DNA of 5,971 bases from Lentisphaerota bacterium (GTDB lineage: Bacteria > Verrucomicrobiota > Lentisphaeria > Oligosphaerales > Oligosphaeraceae), in assembly GCA_012800565.1 (NCBI GenBank), contig JAAZIZ010000449.1:1-5971 (forward strand). Reading direction: 5' to 3'. A program made the position numbers and the translations under genes. This document shows, in pieces, positions 1 through 5,831 of this stretch. Below the pieces are notes generated by a model. The model was not told where the DNA came from. It saw only the letters and a list, made by a program, of their open reading frames with translations, and did not search any database. The first letter of the stretch is position 1, and every line of letters begins with the position of its first letter.

Positions 1-144
1 CGCCGGCCCGATGCCGTCTTTCTGGCGCAAAATACCAGCCAGCAGATGCACCCCCAGAAGTTCCTGGTGATTCATCTTGCCAGCCAGCTGTTGGGCCTCA
101 GCAAAACATTCACGGCCCTTTTCCGTTATTTTATCATAGTTCAT
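1..144 (-). CDS. clpB: ClpB disaggregase chaperone, N-terminal fragment (runs off the left edge)
   Basis: Only the first 48 codons are present; the gene continues beyond base 1. The translation begins MNYDKITEKG and continues with NHQELLGVHLLAGILRQKDG. This is the start of the Clp N-domain as found in ClpB: a short helix with a TEK-type segment, then the HQE...HLL..(I/L)L pattern at residues 26-40. ClpB is a cytosolic hexameric AAA+ ATPase that, with DnaK, pulls proteins out of aggregates; the N-domain helps bind substrate. The ATPase modules are outside the window. The ATG at 144 is supported by AGGAGG seven bases upstream. No CIRCE-type element is visible, and the best promoter match is of sigma-54 type. 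ClpA or ClpC are alternatives because only the N-domain is seen, but the wording of the motif favours ClpB. Confidence 0.85.
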   Translation of the reverse strand, partial: MNYDKITEKGRECFAEAQQLAGKMNHQELLGVHLLAGILRQKDGIGPA

Positions 145-151
145 AGCAATG

Positions 152-157
152 CCTCCT
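152..157 (-). promoter_or_regulatory. Ribosome binding site of clpB
   Basis: AGGAGG on the minus strand, seven bases before the ATG at 144. It is a near-perfect Shine-Dalgarno sequence and fixes the start of the truncated clpB. Confidence 0.85.
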
Positions 158-202
158 GTAAACGTTAAATATCAGCACGATTTTCAATTATCATATTGTT
201 TA

Positions 203-220
203 TAGCAGAAAATGTGCCAA
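203..220 (-). promoter_or_regulatory. Candidate sigma-54 (RpoN) promoter for clpB
   Basis: The minus strand reads TTGGCACATTTTCTGCTA. It matches the -24/-12 consensus TGGCAC-N5-(T/C)TGC(A/T), with GG (218-217) and GC (206-205) separated by exactly ten bases, the strict spacing sigma-54 needs. The predicted transcription start is near 194, giving a leader of about 50 bases before the ATG at 144. Seen directly: the motif and spacing. Inferred: that it is used. A sigma-70 alternative (TTGGCA with TATGAT, 19-bp spacer) overlaps it and is weaker in spacing. Confidence 0.6.
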
Positions 221-280
221 ATACAGGAGGAGCTGGCAAAAACTATAATTATCCAGAAATACCCGCTGAACAGGAGGCTG

Positions 281-306
281 GCCACCGGTTTGTAACATGT
301 GGTGGC
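281..306. promoter_or_regulatory. Inverted repeat between the ceramidase-like gene and clpB
   Basis: GCCACC (281-286) and GGTGGC (301-306) form a perfect 6-bp inverted repeat around a 14-base loop. It lies about 50 bases after the stop of the ceramidase-like gene, but no T-run follows on the minus strand, so it is a poor intrinsic terminator. Its centre is about 100 bp upstream of the predicted sigma-54 start of clpB, where enhancer-binding activators usually bind. Either role is inference. Confidence 0.3.
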
Positions 307-355
307 GGGCAAAACTGCGACAAAAAGTCCCAGTTCGCCGTTATAATCTGTCACT

Positions 356-1789
356 TTACTGCCAGTCTGGTCCTCTTCTTCCGTAGTCCCAGGGCGTGCC
401 TGGTTCGGGTGGTGCCGGTTCGTCAAGAATTTCCGGTGTCAGCCGGTTTGCCATTTGGCTCAGGGTGCTGGCGATTTGTTCGCCGGCTTCCGGGTGCAGG
501 TTGCTGTAAGCGGTCAATACCGTCTCGTATCCTCCTCCGCTCTGCCTATCGAAAGCTTCGGCATCGGGGACGTAACCGATGGAGTCGTTTGCCAATTCGA
601 CCAGCATTGTGACCGGGAAATGGCTGTTTTTTCTGACTTTCAGCGCCAATGAGGTGAAGAGCTCGGCTGGATTTGCCAGCAAAACTGCACTGCCCAATTG
701 GATAGCGGTCAAGCTGACTTCGCGTTCCGGCTGCAATCGGGCCAGTTCACCGGCCAGCAGACGTTCACGCGCGAACATTGCATCCGGGGCATTGGGATTA
801 TCGGGCGACTGCGCGATATCCTGCCAGGCTTTCTGGAGCGATTCCGGTGTGGGCACACGTCTGGGCAGCATCAGAGTCTCGCGGCAGCCTGCGATTTTCT
901 CCCATTTCCGGATTGGTGTGCGCACCAGCACTTTCGCTGCTTCCGCGCCGACCAGAAATCCCAGGCGGCGGCTGATTTCCAGTCCGAAATAATTGCCTGC
1001 GGCCTGGTTGTTGACCTGGGTGACATCGCCGCAGGGGCCATTAAGGATCACACCTGCACTGGCAGTGCCAAACAGCTTCTGCAGAGTCTCTTCGGCAAAA
1101 TGATACCAGTCGCCGTGGGCAGAGCTGCCGCTGTAAGTTGTCCCATGGCAGGAATAATTCAGCAGCCAGCCGATCAGTGAACCGTCTTCCCGCCAGGCGC
1201 CGATCACCCCGACCTGGGGATCGACTGGCCCGGCCGCTTCAACGATATCGGGATTCAGGATTCCGGGATGGGTGTAGGCTCGGCCGTCGCGGAGTCTGAA
1301 ACGGCGGTTAAAGATCATGCTGTCTTCCTGCCCGGTGCCGATATTCAGCCATGCTTCTTCCCGCTTTTTGTCCGCCATCACCAGTGCTGTGCCCAGCTGT
1401 CTGGCGACCCAGTCAGTGAACCACTGGTCCGGGACCGGCGAATCTTTCAGCAGCGCCGCCACTTTCGGGTCGGCCTGGCGCAGCAATGCCAGATCGAAAA
1501 AAGAAGACACTGCGCCGCCGGAATGCGTATGCGAGGCTGAGATAATGTGATAATCCAGCTTCAGGCCGCCTTGGACGGCAGCGAAATCCAGCGCCTGCGC
1601 AATCACTTCCTGGCTCAGAGTACAACAATCCACTCCCGCAAAACCGACCTTGCAGCCGTCCTGCTCAAACACTGCCGCACGCACTTTCAGGGGGCCGGCA
1701 ATGCCGCTGATATACATCCGGCGGTAATTGCCCGCGCGCATGGTTCCCAAGGGGGGAGTGATGTCGGTGGTGAAAAAACCTGCCTGCAT
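356..1789 (-). CDS. Neutral/alkaline non-lysosomal ceramidase-family hydrolase (N-terminal catalytic domain only)
   Basis: This 477-residue protein belongs to the ceramidase family (PF04734-type fold). It begins with the typical FTTDITPPLG segment (residues 6-15). The motif ASHTHSGG (85-92) and NYSCHG (211-216, His215) supply the expected zinc histidines, and Glu376 (NPAELF) and Tyr406 (IGYVPD) match the other two ligands known from neutral ceramidases. FNRR lies at 160-163 and NGPCGDV at 250-256. The family's nucleophilic serine normally follows GDV; here Thr257 is found, so ceramide hydrolysis should not be assumed. There is no signal peptide and no C-terminal Ig-like domain (true ceramidases are about 650-780 residues), so the protein is probably cytoplasmic. 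AGGAG (1795-1799) sits five bases before the ATG at 1789. The gene diverges from the sugar-acid operon, which suggests a related catabolic job, perhaps hydrolysis of an amide or ester. The substrate is unknown. Confidence 0.85.
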   Translation of the reverse strand: MQAGFFTTDITPPLGTMRAGNYRRMYISGIAGPLKVRAAVFEQDGCKVGFAGVDCCTLSQEVIAQALDFAAVQGGLKLDYHIISASHTHSGGAVSSFFDLALLRQADPKVAALLKDSPVPDQWFTDWVARQLGTALVMADKKREEAWLNIGTGQEDSMIFNRRFRLRDGRAYTHPGILNPDIVEAAGPVDPQVGVIGAWREDGSLIGWLLNYSCHGTTYSGSSAHGDWYHFAEETLQKLFGTASAGVILNGPCGDVTQVNNQAAGNYFGLEISRRLGFLVGAEAAKVLVRTPIRKWEKIAGCRETLMLPRRVPTPESLQKAWQDIAQSPDNPNAPDAMFARERLLAGELARLQPEREVSLTAIQLGSAVLLANPAELFTSLALKVRKNSHFPVTMLVELANDSIGYVPDAEAFDRQSGGGYETVLTAYSNLHPEAGEQIASTLSQMANRLTPEILDEPAPPEPGTPWDYGRRGPDWQ

Positions 1790-1845
1790 TGTTGCTCCTA
1801 AAATATTGTCGCGGTTAGGTTGAAAAATGAATTTGAAACACCCAG

Positions 1846-1869
1846 GGGACGAATTGTGAGCCGCGTCCC
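1846..1869. promoter_or_regulatory. Inverted repeat near the start of the ceramidase-like gene
   Basis: GGGACG (1846-1851) and CGTCCC (1864-1869) are perfect complements around a 12-base loop, 57 bp upstream of the leftward ATG. It could be an operator or an mRNA hairpin. Evidence is limited to the symmetry. Confidence 0.25.
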
Positions 1870-2022
1870 GGCAGTAAGCTAATCAGGAATTGATAAAAAG
1901 CAACTCCAGCAAGAGCTGAACTGCTCAGCACCCGGGAATTAATTGTAATGCGTCAGTAACCACCCCGGCTGTACACAACTGTCTTTTTTCAAGACTAATG
2001 ATTTGGTGGGTAATCCACAGGC

Positions 2023-2034
2023 GAAAATATTTTC
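2023..2034. promoter_or_regulatory. 12-bp perfect palindrome, candidate operator
   Basis: GAAAATATTTTC is a perfect palindrome; the next outer pair mismatches and the one beyond it (2021/2036, G-C) pairs again. It ends 24 bp before the predicted -35 box of the operon, a position suited to an activator or upstream repressor site. The AT-rich setting raises the chance of coincidence. Confidence 0.35.
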
Positions 2035-2058
2035 CCGTTCTGGCTTGAAATTGCAAAA

Positions 2059-2086
2059 TTAACATATATTTTAGAATAGATAGAAT
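2059..2086 (+). promoter_or_regulatory. Sigma-70-like promoter of the four-gene operon
   Basis: TTAACA (2059-2064, five of six matches to TTGACA) and TAGAAT (2081-2086, five of six matches to TATAAT) are separated by 16 bp. The predicted start is near 2093, leaving a leader of about 30 bases before the preferred ATG at 2123. The surrounding DNA is AT-rich, so other boxes (TTGAAA at 2045-2050 for example) could be drawn. No other promoter is evident inside the tightly packed operon. Confidence 0.5.
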
Positions 2087-2110
2087 TTTACTATATCAAT
2101 GATGAAGCAA

Positions 2111-2116
2111 AAGGAG
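2111..2116 (+). promoter_or_regulatory. Ribosome binding site that sets the start of the RraA-like gene
   Basis: AAGGAG lies six bases before the ATG at 2123. The frame is open back to an ATG at 2099, with another at 2102 out of frame, but 2099 has no Shine-Dalgarno sequence and would be almost leaderless from the predicted promoter. The start at 2123 is therefore preferred. Confidence 0.75.
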
Positions 2117-2122
2117 CGGCAA

Positions 2123-2797
2123 ATGTCTGGCGCAAATGATTTGTATCCGATTTCCATTGCAGAGATGAGACAGCGCTATCTGAAATTGTATTCTGGTGCT
2201 GTCAATGATGTGATGCGTTTTGATTACAAGGTCAATGCTGCGTTACCTTCATCATATTTGCCGTTACGTGAGAATATGAAGTTATGCGGGCAGGCTTTTA
2301 CGGTCAAAGGTGCCCCTGATATTACCACTGATGGTGAATTTGAGATGCGGGCACAAATGCTTGAGTCTCTTCCTGCGGACAGTATTGTCGTCTATGACTG
2401 TACAGGCGACACTGTCACGGCGCAGTGGGGAGAAGTGATGACCATGGCTGCGAAGCGGGCCGGATGCCGCGGTGCATTTATCAATGGGATACGTGATACT
2501 GAAGCGATATTGCAACAGGATTTTCCTGTTTTCCATCAGTACCGCACCAATGTCGGCATGCTCGGACGGTTCCGCATGTTCCACTATCAGAAACCGATCC
2601 GCATTGGCGAAATAGTCATTAATCCCGGGGACTGGATTTTCGGCGACATTGACGGAGCGATCCGGATTCCCAAAGCAGATGCTTATACCGTATTATTACG
2701 CGCTGAGGAAATCCTGAAAAAAGAAGTGGGAATCCGTGATATGGTCAATTCCGGCATGAAGCCGACCAAGGTCGTTGAAAAGGGAGGATATTTCTGA
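2123..2797 (+). CDS. RraA-like / 4-hydroxy-4-methyl-2-oxoglutarate aldolase family protein
   Basis: This 224-residue protein (start 2123) has the RraA/HMG-aldolase fold. Motifs are LCGQAFTVKG (54-63), WGEVMTMAAKRAGCRGAFI (102-120) and NGIRD (121-125), then GDWIFGDIDGAIRIP (169-183). In characterised aldolases of this family the GE/GxL segment and the Arg-Asp pair (here Gly103-Glu104 and Arg124-Asp125) bind the divalent metal and the 2-oxo acid. They split 4-hydroxy-4-methyl-2-oxoglutarate-type compounds to pyruvate or decarboxylate oxaloacetate. The same fold is shared with RraA, the RNase E inhibitor, but the operon with three dehydrogenases argues for a metabolic enzyme acting on a keto acid. 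It is first in the operon and its TGA overlaps the next ATG by one base (TGATG). The first 200-250 bases are clearly lower in GC, about 40% by hand count, than the downstream genes. Confidence 0.85.
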   Translation: MSGANDLYPISIAEMRQRYLKLYSGAVNDVMRFDYKVNAALPSSYLPLRENMKLCGQAFTVKGAPDITTDGEFEMRAQMLESLPADSIVVYDCTGDTVTAQWGEVMTMAAKRAGCRGAFINGIRDTEAILQQDFPVFHQYRTNVGMLGRFRMFHYQKPIRIGEIVINPGDWIFGDIDGAIRIPKADAYTVLLRAEEILKKEVGIRDMVNSGMKPTKVVEKGGYF

Positions 2798-3825
2798 TGA
2801 AAGCAGCCCAATACATCAAAGCAGGCGAGATTGCTTATCGTGATATCCCGGATACTCCGCTGGGAGACGATGAGATCAGAATCAAAGTCGCCTACTGTGG
2901 AATCTGCGGGACTGATCTGCATATTTTCAAGGGGCACATGGATGCACGCGTGCGGGCTCCGCAGGCGGTTGGCCATGAAATAAGCGGAATCGTCGCAGAA
3001 GTCGGGAAAAACGTTTCCGATTTCCGCATCAACCAGAAAGTAACGGTGCGCCCTTTGGACAATTGCGGAAAGTGCAATACCTGCGAGGCGGGTTTCACCC
3101 ATATCTGCGAAAAGCTCCGTTTTCTGGGAATTGAAACTGCGGGTGGTTTTGCGCAATACTGGACCGTTCCCGCCCGCCTGGTGCATCATCTGCCGGAAAC
3201 GCTGCCGCTGAAACTTGCGGCTCTGGTGGAGCCGCTTGCTGTTGCTTGCCACGATGTACGCCGGGCTGAGCTCAAACCCGGCGACAAAGTCATCGTCAAC
3301 GGCGGTGGTCCCATCGGCATGCTGATTGCGCTGTGTGCACGGGCTGCGGGCGGCATGGTAACCATTTCCGAGATCAACGAAAAGCGTTTGGCTCTGGCAC
3401 ACAGCCTGGGCTTTGAGACAGTCAATCCTCTGCGGACCGATCTGGTTGCCAAAATCCGCTCCGAAACAGGCGGCAGCGGTGCCGATATCGTTTTTGAGGT
3501 GTCCGGTTCTGAGGCCGGGGCAAAAGTCATGACTGAGCTGGCACGTCCCCGCGGCACGATCGTGATGGTTGCGATCTTTGCCAAACCGGTTCCGGTTGAC
3601 CTGCACAAATTCTTTTGGAAGGAACTCCGGATGGTTGGTGCCCGCGTATATGAATACGAGGATTATGAAAAGGCGATCCGTTTGGTTGCAGACAAGGCCT
3701 TGCCGCTGGAATCTCTGATCAGCAGTGTCTTCCCGCTGAATCAGCTGCAAAATGCCTTCGAATATCTGACCGCCTCCCCGGACGCCATGAAAGTACTGAT
3801 TCAATGCAATGAGGAAATCAAATGA
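2797..3825 (+). CDS. Zinc-dependent medium-chain alcohol/polyol dehydrogenase
   Basis: A 342-residue member of the sorbitol/threonine dehydrogenase branch of the medium-chain dehydrogenases. Catalytic zinc ligands are Cys37 (GICGTDLH), His60-Glu61 (GHE) and Glu145 (EP). The structural zinc lobe has all four cysteines, Cys90, 93, 96 and 104 (NCGKCNTCEAGFTHIC). The Rossmann loop GGGPIG is at 169-174, and the acidic Glu192 after the second strand predicts NAD rather than NADP. It should oxidise a secondary hydroxyl of a sugar, polyol or sugar acid to a ketone in the cytoplasm; the actual substrate cannot be read from sequence. GGGAGG (2782-2787) lies nine bases before the ATG, which overlaps the RraA-like stop by one base. 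Its own stop overlaps the next start by four. Length and residues look intact. Threonine 3-dehydrogenase is possible but the operon context favours a carbohydrate substrate. Confidence 0.9.
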   Translation: MKAAQYIKAGEIAYRDIPDTPLGDDEIRIKVAYCGICGTDLHIFKGHMDARVRAPQAVGHEISGIVAEVGKNVSDFRINQKVTVRPLDNCGKCNTCEAGFTHICEKLRFLGIETAGGFAQYWTVPARLVHHLPETLPLKLAALVEPLAVACHDVRRAELKPGDKVIVNGGGPIGMLIALCARAAGGMVTISEINEKRLALAHSLGFETVNPLRTDLVAKIRSETGGSGADIVFEVSGSEAGAKVMTELARPRGTIVMVAIFAKPVPVDLHKFFWKELRMVGARVYEYEDYEKAIRLVADKALPLESLISSVFPLNQLQNAFEYLTASPDAMKVLIQCNEEIK

Positions 3826-4586
3826 TTCTTGAACAATTCAAACTGGATGGAAAAACTGCTTTAGTGACTGGCTGCCGCCGGGGAATCGGAAAAGGGATTG
3901 CCATCGGGCTGGCGGAAGCCGGAGCCGACATTATCGGAGTCAGCGCTTCTCTTGAGGAAAACAGCGAGGTGGGAAAGGAAGTTCGTGCCTGCGGCCGCAA
4001 GTTTACCCGCTATGCCTGTGACTTTGCCGACCGGACGGCATTGTATGCTTTTATTGCCAAAGTCAAAGCGGAGCATCCGCAGATTGATATCCTTTTCAAC
4101 AACGCAGGCAATATCCTGCGCACACCCGCAGCAGAACACCCCGATGCATTCTGGGATGAGATCATCGAAACCAATCTTTCCGCGCAGTTTATACTTGCCC
4201 GCGAGTTTGGCAAAGAGATGATCGCCCGCCGGGCCGGCAAAATCATCTTTACCTGTTCTCTGCTGACTTTCCAGGGCGGTATCAATGTCCCCGGCTATGC
4301 GGCCAGCAAATCCGGCGTCGGTGCGCTGGTCAAGGCCTTGTCCAATGAATGGGCAAAATTCGGGATCAATGTAAATGGCATTGCGCCGGGATATATCGCT
4401 ACGGATAATACGCAGGCACTGCGGGATGATCCGGTGCGAAGCCAGGCAATTCTTGAGCGCATCCCAGCCGGGCGCTGGGGCACCCCCGAAGACTTTCAAG
4501 GTGTTGCAGTGTTTCTGGCCTCGCAGGCAAGTAATTATGTAAATGGCTCCGTCTATCTGGTGGACGGAGGCTGGATGGGGAGATGA
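3822..4586 (+). CDS. kduD: KduD-like short-chain dehydrogenase (2-dehydro-3-deoxy-D-gluconate 5-dehydrogenase family)
   Basis: A 254-residue classical SDR. The cofactor motif is TGCRRGIG (16-23), NNAG is at 93-96, and the catalytic tetrad is Asn118, Ser146, Tyr159 and Lys163. Several stretches are characteristic of KduD: FQGGI.VP.YAASKSGV (150-165), NEWAKFGINVN (175-185), APGYIAT.NTQ.LR (188-201) and RIPAGRWG (213-220), ending with VDGGW. KduD interconverts 2,5-diketo-3-deoxygluconate and 2-keto-3-deoxygluconate in pectin/uronate breakdown; close relatives act on 2-deoxygluconate or gluconate (5-position). The ATG overlaps the previous stop as ATGA, and its own stop overlaps the next start in the same way. 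GAGGAA just upstream serves as the ribosome site. No KduI, kinase or KDPG aldolase is present here, so the classical pectin pathway is not shown and the exact substrate is inferred. Confidence 0.85.
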   Translation: MILEQFKLDGKTALVTGCRRGIGKGIAIGLAEAGADIIGVSASLEENSEVGKEVRACGRKFTRYACDFADRTALYAFIAKVKAEHPQIDILFNNAGNILRTPAAEHPDAFWDEIIETNLSAQFILAREFGKEMIARRAGKIIFTCSLLTFQGGINVPGYAASKSGVGALVKALSNEWAKFGINVNGIAPGYIATDNTQALRDDPVRSQAILERIPAGRWGTPEDFQGVAVFLASQASNYVNGSVYLVDGGWMGR

Positions 4587-5578
4587 AGACCATGAAGAAA
4601 AAACTTTTATCGCTTTGTGAAATTGCTGACCGTGAGGCGGCCTCTCGGATTGAAAAATTCTATGATGTGACCACTCTCGCGCTTAAGGACGAGGAATCTC
4701 TGCTGGCGGCGATACCTCCTTATGATGCAGTGATCGTTCCTTATACTGTGAATAAACTGGTAACTGAAAGGGTCATTGATGCTGCCCCCAACCTGAAGCT
4801 GATCGCTTCATCTTACGGCGGCACCCGGCAGAATATCGCTGATATTTACGCCATAGAAAAGGGGATTGCGGTTATTCACACTGGAGCTTCCCGCGAACGC
4901 CCCATGGCGGAATATACGCTGGCGCTGACACTGTGCAGCCTGATGCGGATCAACAATTATCATGCGGATATGACCTTGGGTGGCGAAGCCTGGCCCCGGA
5001 CGAAATATCCACGCTCAAGAATCCTGCACGGGCGTTCTGTTGCTGTCATCGGATACGGGCGCATCGGCAAAGCGATCATCGACTTGTTCCGTTGTTTCAC
5101 CGATAAGCTCAGCGTAGTGAGCAAACATCTGACTGCGGAAAAAGCTGCCGCGGAAAAGCTGCGCAAGATGGAACTGACGGAGGCCTTCGCGGAAAATGAA
5201 ATTATCATCCTGGCCGGAGGCAGCACCCCGGATACCTATCACATGGTTGGGGAAAAACAGTTTGCCGCGATGCAGGAGCAAGCGCTCTTCGTCAATATAG
5301 CGCGCGGGGTCATGGTCGATCAGCAAGCCATGATCCGCATGGTCCAGTCCCGAAATATTTTCCTTGCTCTGGACGTCTTCGAAAATGAACCCCTGGAAGC
5401 CGATTCGCCATTGCGTAAAAACGAGCGAGTGCTGATTACCCCGCACCGGGCTAATAACCCGATTGAGTTTGAGGAACGCTGGAAATGCCTGGCCGCAGAC
5501 ATCGAATGTTTTGCCGCAGGAGGAACACCGGATTCACAATTGACGGTTGAACGTGCAAAAGTGATGAGCGAATCCTGA
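4583..5578 (+). CDS. D-2-hydroxyacid dehydrogenase (phosphoglycerate dehydrogenase-like)
   Basis: 331 residues from the ATG at 4583. An alternative ATG at 4592 (328 residues) has GGGGAG (4577-4582) nine bases upstream and may be the true start. The nucleotide-binding loop is GYGRIG (157-162). The catalytic trio is Arg241 (NIARGVMVD), Glu269 (DVFENEPL) and His288 (TPHRA). The family reversibly reduces 2-oxo acids to D-2-hydroxy acids. The usual aspartate after the second Rossmann strand is replaced by Ser180-Lys181, which may allow NADP. The substrate-loop motif, normally YG.G.DN, reads YGGTRQN (78-84), so the conserved Gly and Asp are replaced by Thr81 and Gln83. This points to a divergent subfamily rather than true SerA; there is no ACT domain. 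It is the last gene of the coupled operon and presumably reduces or oxidises an acid made by the preceding enzymes. Confidence 0.87.
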   Translation: MKTMKKKLLSLCEIADREAASRIEKFYDVTTLALKDEESLLAAIPPYDAVIVPYTVNKLVTERVIDAAPNLKLIASSYGGTRQNIADIYAIEKGIAVIHTGASRERPMAEYTLALTLCSLMRINNYHADMTLGGEAWPRTKYPRSRILHGRSVAVIGYGRIGKAIIDLFRCFTDKLSVVSKHLTAEKAAAEKLRKMELTEAFAENEIIILAGGSTPDTYHMVGEKQFAAMQEQALFVNIARGVMVDQQAMIRMVQSRNIFLALDVFENEPLEADSPLRKNERVLITPHRANNPIEFEERWKCLAADIECFAAGGTPDSQLTVERAKVMSES

Positions 5579-5668
5579 CCCCCGAAGAAGATTGAAAAAA
5601 CTAAACTCAGATAACTTAACCTCTGTGAAGTTGCACTGGCACTGTTTTCGTTTGAGATGATTTATTCA
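5579..5668. other. Short spacer after the operon, no gene and no clear terminator
   Basis: About 90 AT-richer bases follow the last stop. I see no open reading frame with a ribosome site and no GC-rich hairpin followed by a T-run. The only inverted match is a weak ACTT/AAGT pair around 5612-5630. Transcription may run into the hairpin-rich block that follows. Confidence 0.5.
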
Positions 5669-5701
5669 AGCCCTGCCAGCACTTCTTCGAGCGGTTTTCC
5701 C

Positions 5702-5714
5702 GGCGCGGAGCGCC
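5702..5714 (+). repeat. Short hairpin with GGA triloop
   Basis: GGCGC-GGA-GCGCC is a perfect 5-bp stem with a three-base loop. Its 11-base core GCGCGGAGCGC (5703-5713) is repeated exactly at 5741-5751 inside the next, larger hairpin. Confidence 0.75.
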
Positions 5715-5725
5715 ACACAAAAATA

Positions 5726-5766
5726 ACCCCGGGTGAGGAAGCGCGGAGCGCGACGCAACCCGGGGT
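5726..5766 (+). repeat. Compound hairpin 1 (9-bp outer stem, 6x6 internal loop, GGA triloop)
   Basis: The outer arms ACCCCGGGT (5726-5734) and ACCCGGGGT (5758-5766) are perfect complements. Inside are six bases (GAGGAA), an inner stem GCGC-GGA-GCGC (5741-5751) and six bases (GACGCA). It is followed directly by a small GGGG-ACT-CCCC hairpin (5767-5777). No T-run follows, so it is not a standard terminator. Confidence 0.8.
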
Positions 5767-5785
5767 GGGGACTCCCCCAAAAACC

Positions 5786-5800
5786 GCGCCCGGCGGGCGC
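5786..5800 (+). repeat. Perfect hairpin GCGCCC-GGC-GGGCGC
   Basis: Six-base arms (5786-5791, 5795-5800) pair perfectly around a three-base GGC loop. It sits near the middle of the element, between the two groups of GGA-loop hairpins. Confidence 0.7.
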
Positions 5801-5831
5801 CACTTGAAAAGCAATTGGTTGGTATCCGTCA

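Larger units (their letters stand above)
1790..2122. promoter_or_regulatory. Divergent intergenic control region
   Basis: About 330 non-coding bases lie between the leftward ceramidase-like gene and the rightward operon. It contains several short perfect inverted repeats: GGGACG/CGTCCC (1846-1851, 1864-1869), GCTGA/TCAGC (1915-1919, 1925-1929), GTCTT/AAGAC (1981-1985, 1991-1995), GTGG/CCAC (2006-2009, 2015-2018) and GAAAATATTTTC (2023-2034). The right half becomes AT-rich and holds the operon promoter. I see no convincing promoter for the leftward gene, and no regulator gene is encoded in the window. Confidence 0.6.

Noticed and set aside
184..426. Minus-strand 80-codon frame between the ceramidase-like gene and clpB
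   Set aside because: It starts inside the ceramidase-like gene in another frame without a ribosome site, and the cysteine-rich tail is translated intergenic DNA containing the promoter.
196..612. Plus-strand open frame across the clpB upstream region and the end of the ceramidase-like gene
   Set aside because: No Shine-Dalgarno sequence, no known domain, and most of it is antisense to the well-supported ceramidase-family gene; it also covers the predicted sigma-54 promoter.
1852..1861. AATTGTGAGC, identical to half of the lac operator
   Set aside because: Only a half-site is present, with no symmetrical partner and no LacI-type gene in the window. A ten-base match is compatible with chance.
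2041..2055. TGGC...TTGCA upstream of the operon as a second sigma-54 promoter
   Set aside because: The GG and GC are separated by nine bases rather than ten and the -24 box lacks AC. Sigma-54 spacing is strict, and a better sigma-70-like pair lies just downstream.
2683..3804. Long minus-strand open frame (373 codons) opposite the zinc dehydrogenase
   Set aside because: It is entirely antisense to the dehydrogenase and the end of the RraA-like gene, both with full motif support. It has no ribosome site or recognisable domain and arises from the codon bias of the real gene.
5726..5766. Compound hairpin as rho-independent terminator of the operon
   Set aside because: It is about 150 bases past the stop and is followed by GGGG and CCCCC rather than a T-run, so it does not fit an intrinsic terminator.
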